Assembly: GCF_020360975.1 (NCBI RefSeq)
Contig: NW_025408669.1
Coordinates: forward strand, 62,001-126,000
DNA from: Hirsutella rhossiliensis
Taxonomy: Eukaryota > Ascomycota > Sordariomycetes > Hypocreales > Ophiocordycipitaceae
Length of the DNA: 64,000 bases
Direction of reading: 5' to 3'
Position numbers and translations under genes: made by a program. Below the pieces are notes generated by a model. The model was not told where the DNA came from, searched no databases, and saw only the letters and a list, made by a program, of their open reading frames with translations. Position 1 is the first letter of the stretch, and every line of letters begins with the position of its first letter. Below are positions 22,016 through 34,298 of this stretch, piece by piece.

Positions 22016-22924
22016 AGATATCTTATTAATAAACTATAATTATTATAGTATTTAAGTAGTATACTATAATTAAGTTCTAATAATATAACTTAGTTGCTTA
22101 AGTAGCGTTAATCGATTTTCTAGTAGTTTAGTTTTATACATAGGTAAGGTTTTAAAAGTACTTATCCCTTAAACCTAACTAAGAAAATATTATATTATAC
22201 CTTTATCTAAAAGTATATTATATAATCTAGGTAAACGTATAATATTTATAAAATATACTTATAGTACTTATAAGTAAGTAGTATTTATAAATCGTTTTTA
22301 AATTCTCTTTATAGTTATAATTCTTATTATATAGCTATAAAGGTATCGATTATAGTAATAGCTATAATATAGTCTCCTTTATATAGTACTAGTTAATATT
22401 AAATTAATATAGCTTATTAGTTTTCTATAAGAATTTAAGGTATTTATTAGGTTTTAATTTTAAGTATTTCTTTAAATTCTTTAAAGTATAAAGCGTATTC
22501 TTTAATTATAGTATTTTCCCTTAGTAATAAGGGTAGTAGTATAAGTTCGTTCTTATCTTTTATTTCTCTAAGTATTTCTTATTCTTTAAAGCTTATATTA
22601 TCGATAATTTATTATTCCTTTTTAGGTTATTATCTAAGTTTTATAAGTATAAGGGCTATATTTATATCTTCTTTATTATATTATTTATAGACTACTTATC
22701 GTTATTATTAATTTCTATTTTATATATCTTCTTAAAATCGTTTATTATTCTTTTTAATTTAGTCTTAAGAGACTTCTTTAAGATAAGGGTATTTTAGTTT
22801 TATAAATTTAACTTATTTCTTTATTTTAAGATCCCTTTATTATATTATTATAAGGGTTTTCCTTAGTAGCTTTAAGAACTATCTAGTACTATTCTTATTG
22901 CTTAAGTATACTATATATTTATTA

Positions 22925-22929
22925 TTATA
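22925..22929. repeat. Target-site duplication ttata of Gypsy-D1, left copy
   Basis: This pentamer recurs at 30739-30743. Gypsy-B shows the single unduplicated site near 15796. Confidence 0.8.
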
Positions 22930-23186
22930 TATAAGAGCGCTACTAGGAGGTATAGGCTAATAAAGCACTTAGGTATATAGTACTAATATATCGGTAGGGT
23001 ATTAGTAGGGAATCGTGCCTACCCCGCTTATATATTATAGACTACTCGCTACTCCGATTAAAGAGGAGAAATCCCTCTTCTCGTAAGCTTTAGTCTTACG
23101 ACGAGGAGAATATAATATATATAACGTAGTACCTCTAGCTATCTCTACTACCTAACTAATCGTACTATAATACGTATTCCCTTATA
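22930..23186 (+). repeat. 5' LTR of Gypsy-D1
   Basis: The 257-bp LTR starts TATAAGAGCGCTAC and ends TTCCCTTATA. It matches 30482-30738 with C/T and G/A differences, and also the two LTRs of Gypsy-D2. Confidence 0.92.
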
Positions 23187-24480
23187 ATTTCTAAAGCTTC
23201 CCTTTTTAGTTACCTAGTAGAGATAGCTACTTAAAAAAGACTATATAACGCTCTTATAGCGCGACGTAGTAGTTAACTAATTAAGGCCTCTTTATTACGT
23301 ATATTAAGTATTTACTTAGGAGATAAAGAATAAGAAGATATATCCTTAAAATAGACCCCTACTATAGACGGCGTTATAACTATATTAAAGATATCGCTAC
23401 CTATAAGCGTAAGATAACCGTCTTATAAGGAAAAGCTTATAGCCCTATAAGCGCGCGTTAAGGAGCTAGAGGAGATAAAACGCCTATAAGATCGCGTTAT
23501 ATAATTAGAGGAGGAAATTACTAAACGCGCCGGTACTATCGCTATCTATTTAGGGAAGCGTCGACGGTCCTACTCCCCTAAATTAAACGGCAGTCGCGGT
23601 AGCGAGGTTAAGATTAAAAATATTACTTAATTATCTTAACCTACTAATATATAGAAACGTCTAGACTAGACTTACGATCTAAAGGACGCCTTTAAGGCAG
23701 CGCCTAGACGTTTTTATCGTAATAAAACGAAGATCCTTTACGCGGTAGATTATATATATAGTGACTATAAAGTAAGATAGCGCCAATACTTTAAAGAATA
23801 GACGCCGATCGACTAGACTAAATATAGTATAAATTAAGTATACTTTAAAGAATAAATACTTATCTTAATTAAGGATACTATAAATAGGGAGATACTATTA
23901 GCGATATAATTAAAAGAGGCTCGCTAATAAGAAGGCTAGTCCCTCTTAGAGTTTAGCTTATACCTTAACTCCTTAGAGAGGTATTTCGAACGCCTATTAA
24001 AAAAGGTACGTGCTCTTACGTTTTTCGCTAAGCTAGAGCTATAACTTCGAGACTAAATTAACCTCTATTTAATACCTATTTATACCTATTAATAGGAAGA
24101 GCTTATATAAGTCGCCTAACGATATTAGGATACTACTATTAATAAGAGGCGACGTATTAATACTACTTCTACCCTTAGAAGAACTAGGAATAGAAATAGT
24201 ACTATACCCCGAGGTAGTATATATAGGAGGAGGAATTAAAGAGGCCGATAAGCTAGGCTAAATCGTTAAGGAAATACTATTAATTCGACTAATAACTAGT
24301 AAGCTAGCGATATACTTACTAAGGGCCGAACTAAGGGACGTTATTAAGGAAGAAGATCTTTTACTCGATTAGGAATTATATATTTCTAATATAATAAGCT
24401 AGGATACCTATCTATAGAATATACTAATTCTTTAAAGGTAGAAACCCTAGTAAAGACTCTTAGACTTAATACTATAAAAT
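23187..24480 (+). pseudogene. Gypsy-D1 leader and gag, broken
   Basis: After a short leader, a plus-strand frame gives a Gag with TYDLKDAFKAA, LLEFSLYLNSLERYFERLL (capsid-like helix) and an Arg-rich tail. A zinc knuckle at about 24369-24418 reads YF.YNKLGYLSIEY, in which the C and H ligands have become Y by CpA/TpG changes. Gag forms the particle shell and binds RNA. Stops are TAA/TAG only. Confidence 0.75.
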
Positions 24481-24559
24481 AGGGAAAAGGTAAGATATTA
24501 GGGTAAATGCCTCTCCCTTAGTAAACTTAATACCTATAGGATAGTTACTTAAAAATCCT

Positions 24560-27500
24560 ATAATAATATTAAGGCGAAACCCTACTAAAGTCCCTATATA
24601 CTTAGATACTTATAGTGCCGTTAACCTTATAGATATATACTTTACTTAATAGTAGGGATTACTATAAGTAGCGCTATTATACCCTAAGTTATTAAGGCTT
24701 AATAATAGTAAGGTAAGGGAGTATAGAGTATAGTTAGTACCGCTCTAAATAATAAATATAAGGGGCACTAAAAAAACAATTACTTATTTCTATATTAATA
24801 CTAATAAGTTAACGCTAAACGATCGGGTATTAATCCTTTTATTAGTTACTAACTTAAAGGATAAATATATCTATATTATCTTATAGAAACGATAGTAATA
24901 GTTTAAGTATTAACTAAGTAGCGAAACCCTATAGAATCCTTATAGATTCCTTTAAGAATATAGGAATAAGGTAAGGGTATATATAATAGCGCTTAATCCT
25001 AAGCTAATCCCGCTACTAGATAAATATAAGGATAAAGGGATTTTATAGGAAGAATAGGCCGAAATCCTACTAACTCTTTACCGGTTTAAAGATACCTTCT
25101 CGGCTAATAAATCTAACTTACTACTAGCTAAAAAAGGAACGGATTACTTAATTAATTTAATCCCTAATATAGAACCCCCTTATAGACCGATTTACCTTTT
25201 ATTATAAAGGGAACTCTAAGTATTACGCGACTAGATCTAAGACGCGATAAGAAGGAAAATAATCTAGGAGTTAAAGAGCCTAGCTAAGGCGCCTATCCTT
25301 TTTATTTTAAAAAAGGATAGTACCTTACGGCTATATATAGACTACCGAGGACTTAACTAGGTTATATAAAAGAATTAGTACCCTTTACCCTTTATTTTAG
25401 AGATTATTAACCGCTATTAAGGAGCTAAGTATTTTTCTAAGATTAATATATAGAATATATATTAACGTATTCGAATTTAAGAAGGAGATAAATAAAAGAC
25501 CGCTTTTTAAACGTATTATAGATATTTCGAATACCTAGTAATACCCTTTAGACTTACTAATATACTAGCTACGTTTTAGAGCTATATCTATTAGGCGATC
25601 GAGGGGCTCGTAAATATAATCTATATAGTCTACCTTAATAATATCCTTATATACTCTAAAACGAGAGAAGAATATACTAAATACTTAGAATAAGTAATAG
25701 AAAGGTTAAGGGCTATAGAGCTTTATATAAAACTATTAAAGTATATCTTCTATTAATAGTTAGTTAAATTCCTTAGGTTTATTTTATCTATTAATAAGGT
25801 ATCGATAGACCCTTAACGGGTAGAGGCAATAGCCTAATAGCCTAAACCTATAACCTACTATAATATTTAGGTTTTCCTTAGGTTTTATAATTTTTACTAA
25901 CGATTTATATATAGGTACTTAGGAGTTATACCGCCCTTAACTATATTGCTAAAAGGGAGTAAGAATAGGAAGAAGCTAGGGAGTATAGAGCTAAACCTTA
26001 CTAAAAGGGCACCGTTTTAGGCTCTTAAGGATGCTTTTTAAGGAGCCCTACTCCTTTAATATTACGATCCGGAAAGACGTATTTATATTAAAATAAATAT
26101 ATCGTAATTCGTAATAGTAAGGATTATCTCTTAACCTAATAATAAAGGACGTTATTATCCGATCGTATTCTAGTTAAGGAAGTTTACTAGAGCCGAACTT
26201 AATTATAGTATTTTAGACTAAGAACTATTTACTATTATTAAGTTATTTAAATACTAGCGATATTATATTAAAGGGGCAGCGTATAAAGTAGAGGTATTAT
26301 TAGACTACTATAACCTCTAGACGTTTATACGCTAGACCTCCTTAAATAGGAGGTAAGTAAGATAGTATATATATTTAGTACTATTTAACTTTATAATTAA
26401 GCATTATATAGGTAAATTAAACCTAGCGGACGCGCTATTAAGAATACCTAGATATAAGGGCGAGAAGCCCTTATTTATAGAACTATTACTAGAGCTATAA
26501 GTAAAGCTAGCTACTATTAATACCGTATCTATATAGAAAAATAATAAGGCGTTTTTATAGGTAAAGAGATACTTAACCTTAAGTTAATATAAGCGTAGTA
26601 AAGTGCCTTTATATAAGGAAAATATATAAGCTTATCTATAGCGAAACTATAATAATTTAAGCGCGAGACCTAAATAATTAGCCGATTAAGCTAAAGAGAG
26701 AGCTAGTTATAAATAGCTACTCTTAAGGAAGACCGCTAAAGAAGTAGCCTACTATATAAAGGTTTATATAGTAGAAGTTCTAGAACTATTACTAGAGTTA
26801 CTAAAACGCACTTAGTCGGTTAACGTAGCGATTAGTAAGCTAAAGGAGACTAAAGACTTCTTAAAAAGGAAGGGTTTTTAGTTAGTACGCTTAGATAGAC
26901 TACTACTATAAAAGGGTTATATCGTAGTGCTTTTAGAGGTAGCCTTATAGTAAGAGCTAATATAGCTCTTTTATAACGATCCGTTAGTAAGATACTTTAG
27001 CTCCTAACGTACTAGCAAACTACTAGCGAGGAACTTCTACTAGGATAGAATAATAAAAGATATAAATAAATACGTTTAGTTATACCTAGTATATTAAGGT
27101 ATAGTATCTAAGAGGCATCGCTCTTATAGCACTATATAATCGTTACTATATCCTATATAACTATAAGAAGAATTATTAATAGACTTTACTATAGGTCTAC
27201 CTAAAGTATAATATAATAGATAAGACGTTAATACGATCTTAGTAATTATAGACTAATATACCAAGTATTGCCTTTTCTTTCCTATCTATAAGATAATAAT
27301 AGCCTTAGAGCTAGTAGAACTATTCTATTACTAAGTTAAATTAGTATATAGACCTTTAAAAGGCATTATCTTAGATAGAGGGTCCTTATTTATAAGTAAG
27401 TTTTAGTTAGATCTTTATTTTATCTTATATATAAAACGTAGGCTATTAATAGTATTTTACCTATAAACTAACGGGTAAATAGAATAAATAAACTAAGCTA

Positions 27501-28270
27501 TATAGTACTAATTAAGATACTTTACTAACTTAAAATAAACTAACTAAGCGTTACTCCTATATATTACTTAATTTATATATAATAATATAAAGAACGTAAT
27601 AACTAAGTTATTACTTAACGAAGCGTTAATAGGTTATTAACTAAACTTCTATATTAATACTAAGGACGATATTATTTAAAGGGGGGTACCTAAAGTAAGA
27701 GTAAGAGTTACTAGGCTATAAGAGCTATAAAAGAGGCTTAAGAAATACTAAGGAAAGGCTATTAAATTGTAAGCGAAATACTACGATTTAAGGCACTAAC
27801 TACTTATATTAAAAGTAAGAGACCTTATAGTATTATCGCTAAAAAACTTACGCTTTAAGGACGAAAAAAGAAAACTCTTACCTAAGTATATTAAACCGTT
27901 TTAGGTCCTATAAGCTATTAAAAAGTAAGTATATTATCTTATACTCCCTAAGAAGTACTTACGCCTCTATAACGTTTTCTATATTAGTCTCTTAGAGCTA
28001 TAGAAGGAGCGTAAAAGCACCTATAAAGATAGCGAAACCTTATTAATACTAGACTTAGAGGATAATAAAGGCGAATAAGAAGTCTAAGAGATTAAAGACT
28101 AAAAGAGATCTAAGGGCGATACCTTTTTCCTTATTAAATAAAAAAATTAGCTAGCTAAGTATAACTAATAGGTTAAGGCTAAAGATATAGCGAATAGTTA
28201 AGACCTTATTAAAGAATATACTACTTACCTAACTAGGAAAAAGAGGCGTAAGACTAAGTAAGGTAAGGAA
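24560..28270 (+). pseudogene. Gypsy-D1 pol: protease, RT, RNase H, integrase, chromodomain-like tail, broken
   Basis: Protease is at about 24600-24650 (LDTYSAVNLID, DSGA-type centre altered). RT is at about 25240-25720 with DYRGLN, PLPFI, FEYLVIPFRLTN and VYLNNILIYS (YLDD box damaged). RNase H is at about 26000-26370 (YYDPERRIYIKIN). Integrase is at about 27150-27660 with the central Asp region (LDRGSLFI-like). A C-terminal segment at about 27890-28200 combines an LPKYIKPF-type tail with a chromodomain-like stretch (EIKDQKR, TFFLIK). Every catalytic box has at least one RIP-type change. Confidence 0.82.
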
Positions 28271-28536
28271 ACCTACTAGTATAAGGAGACGCTACTAAAT
28301 TAGTAATAAATCCCTACTAAATCGCTACTAACTCGTTAACGTATTAGTACGCCTAAATATCTTATAACTATATATAAAATAGTAAAATAAAAGAATAAAG
28401 GAAAACTATCTATATTATCTATTAAATATTATTAAGGAAAATAAAACTAAACTATAACTCTATTAAGACCTTAATAATAAAGAAAAAAAGGATAGTTATA
28501 ATTAAATAAAAGAAAGATAAGACCTATTTATTACTT
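28271..28536. other. Gap between pol and the opposite-strand gene in Gypsy-D1
   Basis: AT-rich convergent intergenic stretch, shared with Gypsy-D2 (about 43606-43870). I see no frame or repeat. It would hold the polyadenylation signals of both convergent genes. Confidence 0.4.
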
Positions 28537-30100
28537 CTAACTACCTCTCTTTTTTACCGGCATAGCAGGGACTAACTAAGGCGCCCCCTCTACTATACTA
28601 AATACCTCCGGAAATACTAAAACTACCCTATCCTTTACTCTTTCCTTATCCTCCGCGTCGAGACCTATCTCTATTAGTACGGTACTTACCTCGGCCTTAG
28701 TAAATAGTAAGGCATACTATTAAGAAGTATAGCTTATATCGCTATCGATAAGGTAGAGTTTTAACCGGGATTCCTAGGCCTAGTACTCCGGGCTTATATA
28801 GGCGATATCGAATAAGGGCGCAGGGTTAAGGCGAATAATAAGCTCGCGGCGCTTATTAATTAGTATATAGTAGTCGGTATGCTCGACCTAGTATATCGTT
28901 AGGCGGTCGCTAATAAAAAGGTTAGATAAAACTTACGATAGTAGACTTTTATATACCTATAGTCTTAAAGGACTTACGATAGGCCGTCTTAGCAGCGTTA
29001 AAAGCCTTAGCTAAATACTATACTATAATAGTAAGACGGCGCTAATTAGCCTCCTTAAAAACAAGCACGCCCGCGTCCGAGCTATCGTCCTTAGTATCCT
29101 TATTACCGGTCTTTAGCTTATTAAGCTCGTATAGGTACTTAACGATAGCGACTATATTAGCCCGGTTACTAGATATAAGAGTAGTAGCCTTAAGAAAGAT
29201 TAGCTTATTAATCGTAATATTTAAAGTTAAGGGGAAACTTACCTAGTTATAGGTCGCGGTATATTTATAGCACTATTTATAGCGCGTCGAGGAAACCCCT
29301 AAGAAAATATAGCTAATTAAGAGCACCTTAATAGGTTTAAGCTTAGTTATACTATACTCCTTAATAACTATCCTAAAATAATATATATACTAAAGCTTAT
29401 AAGGGATAACCCTATAGGCCCTAACTAAGTAGGCTTTAGCCTTAGATCGGGTACGCTTTTTTATAGGAGCGCGACCGCTTTATACTACCGCTTAGGTACC
29501 CTTATCTCTAGCACCGCCGTTCTTAGGTTTATTAGTAAAAGGAGTTAGATTACGGCCGTCTCCGTTATTACTATTATTATTATCTTAGCTCTTATTTAGC
29601 TAGGTATTAGGATCGTTTTAGCCCTTATTTAGCTAGGCCTTATTATTAATATCGGCCTACTTATTTTAAGGAGCGGCCTAGGCAACGACCTCCTATTAGC
29701 TAGAGCCGCCTTATTAAGATAAAGTAGCTAGGTTATCGGCACTTACCTAGGAGCGCTTAAGCATAATCTCCTCGCTAGTATTAGTATCGCTAATAGGGGT
29801 AATAGACTTATAAGTTTCCTAGCTTATAGAGGTAGGCTTATTAGTAGTCGGAGTTAGGGTATTTAGTAGGGTAATAGGGGCACGACCCTCGCTAACGTTA
29901 GGTCTTAGACTAGAAGTCTCCTAGGACTAGGATTCCCCTATGCCTTTCTTAGCTTTCTTCGCTAAGGGGGAACTAGCGTCGCTATAAGACTTCTAGGCCG
30001 ATCGCTTACGCTTTAAAGGCAAACCCGCCGCTACCTACTCTTATATACGGTATAGGAAATCGGCGTTATAGTTCTTTATCTTCTTTAGCGTAAAAGGTAT
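28537..30100 (-). pseudogene. Spliced opposite-strand gene of Gypsy-D1, unknown function
   Basis: On the minus strand a frame starts at 30100 with ATA (ATG after TG to TA) and reads MPFTLKKI-like, then a basic low-complexity region (PLKRKRS, AKKAKKG). A Ser/Thr/Asn-rich linker follows, then a folded-looking part (KPIKVLLISYIFLGVS, YLYELNKLKTSNKD, FKEANQR). A 49-nt intron at 28888-28936 (GTAAGT donor, CTAAC, TAG acceptor) restores the frame, which ends at 28537-28539 after PVKKRGS. Exons total 1,515 bp, exactly 505 codons. Gypsy-D2 has the same gene at 42041-43605. The Lys/Arg-rich ends suggest a nuclear protein, but no family is recognised. It lies between pol and the 3' LTR, convergent with pol. 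In-frame TAA/TAG stops make it dead. Confidence 0.65.
28888..28936 (-). other. 49-nt intron of the Gypsy-D1 opposite-strand gene
   Basis: On the minus strand it begins GTAAGT, contains TCTAAC and CCTAAC branch-site candidates, and ends ACTAG. Both junctions are in phase 0, and the size is typical of filamentous fungi. In Gypsy-D2 the donor reads ATAAGT, destroyed by a CG to TA change. Confidence 0.6.
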
Positions 30101-30481
30101 TATCGTTAATAAATCGTCGATAAAAAGTAATAAAAAAGGGTATAAGGGATTAATAAAAAAAGGCGTAAAACTCTATAGTAATCGTAAGTAAAAGAGTTAA
30201 AGAAGAAAGGAAAATAGAAGAAGTAAGAGATATATATATACGCTCTTTATATTATAGTTACGCGGCTAATATATAGGCGATACTATAACGGTTACTTAGC
30301 GGTAACCGCTAGTATAATAACTATTAACGTTATAAAGCGTAGACTAATATATACTTATATAAGCGTATACGCGCGATATATAACCGAAACTACCTCTCTT
30401 TCTAACCGAATATATATAGTATAGCGAAAGTAATATATATTAAAGATATAGCCGAGACGTCTATATAGGAGGGGAGATAAT
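30101..30481 (+). other. Gypsy-D1 3' untranslated region with polypurine tract
   Basis: Upstream region of the opposite-strand gene. It holds AT-rich alternating tracts and ends in AGGAGGGGAGATAAT (30467-30481), the polypurine tract beside the 3' LTR. In Gypsy-D2 the Tad LINE landed in this region. Confidence 0.6.
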
Positions 30482-30738
30482 TATAAGAGCGCTACTAAGA
30501 GGTATAGGCTAATAAAGTACTTAGGTACGTAGTACTAATATATTAGTAGGGTATTAGTAGGGAATTATACCTACCCCGCTTATATATTATAGACTACTCG
30601 CTACTCCGACTAAAAAGGAGAAATCCCTCTTCTTATAAGCTTTAGTCTTATAACGAGGAGAATATAATATATATAGCGTAGTACCTCTAGCTATCTCTAC
30701 TACCTAACTAATTATACTGTGATATATATTCCCTTATA
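30482..30738 (+). repeat. 3' LTR of Gypsy-D1
   Basis: The 257-bp partner of 22930-23186, followed by the ttata duplication at 30739-30743. Confidence 0.92.
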
Positions 30739-30743
30739 TTATA
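30739..30743. repeat. Target-site duplication ttata of Gypsy-D1, right copy
   Basis: Partner of 22925-22929. Gypsy-C gag resumes directly after it. Confidence 0.8.
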
Positions 30744-31809
30744 GTATATAGTTTAACTAAGGAGTATATACTTTAGTTCTTATTTATTAGTAACGTTTAA
30801 GTATTTCTTACTTTTTAAGGCTAGTACTTAGTAGGTTTTCTTCCTCTTATAAGGTTATTTATATTCTTTAAAGTAATATCTAAGTTTCCTATAATTAAAA
30901 TACTTTCCTTTATCTTTTTATATTATACTTAAATCTATTAGTCTAGGATTTATCGTATATACCTAAGCTATTTATATTTCGCGCTTTTTTTTATAGATAG
31001 CGCGTTAGCTAAAGTTATTTTTATAAGAAGGGTTTTAGTTTCCTCTTCTTTATTTCTTTTCTTAGTATTATATATAATATTTATTATCGATTTATACTAT
31101 TATAGTAATATAGTCTAAGAGGTTATTAGGTCGATTTTCCTTATAGAGCTTATTTATAACTTCTTTTTTAAGCCTATTATAAAATCGTAATATAAGAGGT
31201 TTATTATCTTAATTAAGCTTTAAGGTAACTTAATAGAACTTTATAGTATAATTTAATACTAAGATCCTTTATTAAAGTTCTTAAAGTTTTTATTTAGCTT
31301 TTTATTCCTCGTTAGTTATTTTAAATACCTTTATAATAGCTTCTTTAAATCCTTAAAAACTAATAAAGACTTTATCTATCTTATTATCTTATCGCGCTAG
31401 TTAGTTATTAAGAAAATTACTTATAATAGGTTTAAACTAAGTAAGTACTATTCTAGATAAATAATTTCCTATATAAAGTACCTTTTTAACTAGGTTTAAG
31501 AGTTTAGTAAGATAAAACTAATAGTAGGCCTTTAGTTAAGTAAGAAAGTCTTAAAGCGTGCTATAAGTACTATTAAATAGTCCTATCTATTTTAGTTTAA
31601 CTACTTCTCTAAGGTCCTTAACTTATTTATTGCCTCCTTTATTCTTAAGTAACTATACCTTATATTAAAGGGTAATAATCTTATATATTATATCCTAAGG
31701 TAATATAGTAGCTCTAGAGTTAGTTAATCTAGCTTACTATATAAGTATATTAATAGTTATAATATTACTTAGAGTAACGCGGTATTATACTAAATAAGGG
31801 CTTTTAACG

Positions 31810-32087
31810 TATAATAACTAGTATTATTCCTAAGGGATAAGCCTATTAATGGGTTTATATTAGTAAATATAATAAAGCGTAGTTTAAGTAATAATAAGTA
31901 TATTATATTAGCAATAAGTTAGAGGTTATAGACTATAGACTATAACTAAGTAATTAGAATTAAAGATAGAATCGTAATAAAGATCTATATTAAAAACTAG
32001 AGAGCTATCTATTTAAAGGAGTAAAAGTAGGTAGCTATATATACTTATAGAGACTATCCTTAGATTACGGTCCTAGCTATAATCCTT
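31810..32087 (-). repeat. Truncated 5' LTR of Gypsy-C
   Basis: The first ~278 bp of a B-type LTR in minus orientation (starts TATAATAACTAG). The match stops at about 32087 inside the LTR, where complete copies continue for about 170 bp more. The outer end of the element was lost. Confidence 0.8.
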
Positions 32088-32770
32088 TTTATAGCTTACT
32101 ATAACTTACTTATAAACTATGCTTTTAAGTAGTAATTTATTTATATAAGGCTTACTTAGCTTATATATACTCTAGGTAAGCTAAGCTTAAGTAACTTCTT
32201 ATCTTAATTATTATTTTAAGCCGCCTTATTATATAAATATAGCTAGCTCTCTTATAGCCCGCTAACTATAGTTATAATAGTTCTTATATCTATAGTTAGC
32301 TTTATATTACTTAATACCTTATCTCTACCTCTCTTACTTATAATAAGAGTATTACTTACTTTATTATTAGCTAAGCGTCTAGCCCTCTTATCGCTACTCC
32401 CTACTATCTTTAGGCCTATTCCCTCCCCTTTAAGTTATTAGGATATCTATATTATATTCTTTTAGCCTAATCTCTTTCTAGGCTTTATAGCCTTATTTAA
32501 AAGGAGCTTTAGATATATTAAGGGCCGGCGTATACTTAATATAGAAGTATAGGGCCGAATAATTATTTATTTATAGCTAAGGAGAAAGGAGGAAAACTCT
32601 ATCTTAGTCGCGATAGTTATCTATCTTCCTTAGTCCGTAGCTCGACCTATATTTAAGTGCTATTCGGCCTAAGTTTAAGTCGAGCTATACCTATATATAG
32701 GTTTACTTTAGCTTAACTTTAGTACGGTCGCTATAGTATAACCTTAGCCTTTTTTAGGTATAGCCTATAA
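32088..32770. other. Unassigned RIP-affected sequence between Gypsy-C and Copia-2
   Basis: About 680 bp with no match I can see elsewhere in the window and no supportable frame. It contains a 9-bp inverted repeat (TAGCTCGAC at 32638-32646, GTCGAGCTA at 32679-32687). CA/TG are depleted, so it too was once repeated, or lay close to repeats. Confidence 0.4.
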
Positions 32771-33506
32771 TAGCTACTATTTTATCCTTACTTTAAAAAG
32801 TAAAGGAAGGTATAGGGCTTAATATAGATACTAAAAAAGACTAACGTTTCTCTTATTTTTATTAGTTTTCTAACTTCTATCTTATACTTATAAAAGATAG
32901 TTCTTATAAAGTATTTATAGTAAGCTAGCTTTTTAAGCCTTTATTAGTAAGGAAGGTATATAAAAGAGACCTCCTAGACTTATTAGTAAACTAAAAGTAG
33001 CTAGAAAAACACCCCTTTAAAGACTAGTTTTTCTAGGCCTAGAAAGACTATCTAGCTTTATATAAAGAGATAGAGTCTTTTAAAGAAGTCCTTATAAAAA
33101 ACGTAATAGGAAAATAAGTCCTTAGCTATAAGTAGGTCTTTATTAATAAGACTAATAAATATAGCTTCCTTTAGAATTATAAAGCCTAGCTAGTTATTTA
33201 TAAGAACTAATAGGAAAAAAGGGATCTTCTTACTAAGGTAACTACCTTAATAAAAACATTTTTTTAGACCCTTATAGCTATAGTAGTAGAATTTAACCTT
33301 AAGAGAGATTAGATAAATATTATTAACGCTTTTATTAACTACCCTTTTAAAGTAAAAGTATTTATTTATATATACTTTCTACTAAGTATTTAATAGCTAA
33401 GAAAGGTTTTATAGCTTAAAGAAGCTTTATATAAACTATAAAGATTACCTCTTCTTTAATAATAGTATTTAATAATTTCCCTTAAAGCCCTAAGCTTTAA
33501 GAAAGT
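32771..33506 (+). pseudogene. Copia-2 pol segment 1: linker and N-terminal RT, broken
   Basis: Corresponds to 770-1098 plus 17322-17720 of Copia-1, uninterrupted at the Gypsy-B target. It includes the copia RT start and the segment leading to the RKALYRLR region. Stops are TAA/TAG. Confidence 0.78.
33502..33506. repeat. Target-site duplication aaagt of the solo gypsy LTR, left copy
   Basis: Repeated at 33962-33966. Copia-1 has one aaagt at this point near 17720. Confidence 0.88.
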
Positions 33507-33961
33507 TATTACGACTATAGCTACTAGGCCGCTAACGGTCGACCGCGTTAAGTATATAACACGGTCTAATAGATAAATAGTCGGCACGACTATCTAATAG
33601 ATATAGGATCGAGGGGATCGTAGAGATCTAAGTAATCTAGGATTAATAGGATTATTACGCTTTATATAATCTAACGTTAAGGATTATAGCTAGGCCTATA
33701 ATCTAAGAACAGTCTCTATAGGTATATATAGCTACCTACTTTTACTCCTTTAGATAGATAGCTCTCTAGCTTTTAATATATTATAGATCTTTATTACGAT
33801 TCTATCTTTAATTCTAATTACCTAGTTATAGTCTATAGTCTATAACCTCCGACTTATTACTAACGTAATATATATAATATTACTTAGACCACGCCCTATT
33901 ATATCTACTAATATAAACCCCTCTATAGGTTTATCCCTTAAGAATAATACTAGTCGTTATA
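33507..33961 (+). repeat. Solo B-type gypsy LTR in Copia-2, RIP-damaged
   Basis: A 455-bp LTR starting TATTACGACT and ending GTCGTTATA, flanked by aaagt on both sides and by continuous Copia-2 sequence. It is therefore a solo LTR. Unlike the similar-sized solo copia LTR at 6520-6994, it has been heavily RIPed. Confidence 0.9.
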
Positions 33962-33966
33962 AAAGT
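33962..33966. repeat. Target-site duplication aaagt of the solo gypsy LTR, right copy
   Basis: Partner of 33502-33506. Copia-2 RT resumes here. Confidence 0.88.
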
Positions 33967-34036
33967 CCTTTAAGAACTATATATAATATAAAAGGGTAAA
34001 TTTATAGTCTTTTTTATATTAATAATATTATCTAAG

Positions 34037-34041
34037 CTTAC
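34037..34041. repeat. Target-site duplication cttac of Gypsy-D2, left copy
   Basis: Repeated at 49208-49212 directly after the other LTR. Copia-2 RT is continuous across the two. Confidence 0.9.
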
Positions 34042-34298
34042 TATAAGGAAATATATATTACGGTATAATTAGTTAGGTAGTAGGGATAGCTAGAGGTACT
34101 ATACTATATATATTATATTCTTTTTATCGTAAGACTAAAGCTTACTAAAAGAGGGATTTCTCTTTTCTTATTAAAATAGTAAGTAGTCTATAATATATAA
34201 GTAAGGTAAGTATAATTCTCTATTAATACCCTACTAATATATTAGTACTATAAATATAAGTGCTTTATTAGCTTATACTTTTTAATAGTACTCTTATA
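34042..34298 (-). repeat. 3' LTR of Gypsy-D2
   Basis: 257 bp, starts TATAAGGAAATATA and ends CTCTTATA. It pairs with 48951-49207. Confidence 0.9.

Larger units (their letters stand above)
22930..30738 (+). mobile_element. Gypsy-D1: complete 7,809-bp chromovirus of a second family
   Basis: It has identical-length LTRs (257 bp) at both ends and a 5-bp duplication, and is inserted in Gypsy-C. Plus-strand order: LTR, leader, gag with CCHC knuckle, protease, RT, RNase H, integrase with chromodomain-like tail. These are followed by a spliced ORF on the opposite strand, then the polypurine tract and 3' LTR. Gypsy-D2 (34042-49207) is a second copy with the same parts in reverse. The LTRs show no similarity to those of Gypsy-A and B. 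It is RIP-damaged throughout. Confidence 0.93.
19878..32087 (-). mobile_element. Gypsy-C: truncated minus-strand gypsy, split by Gypsy-D1
   Basis: From about 19878 to 22929 and from 30744 to 32087 the sequence matches Gypsy-B (4400-7522, then 15405-17150) without its two internal insertions, so it supplies the empty sites for both. RT (YLDD-equivalent near 20105), protease and gag remnants are present on the minus strand. The 3' half (RNase H, integrase, 3' LTR) is missing at the left. The 5' LTR (31810-32087) is cut short. It carries fewer CA/TG than Gypsy-A. Confidence 0.85.
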
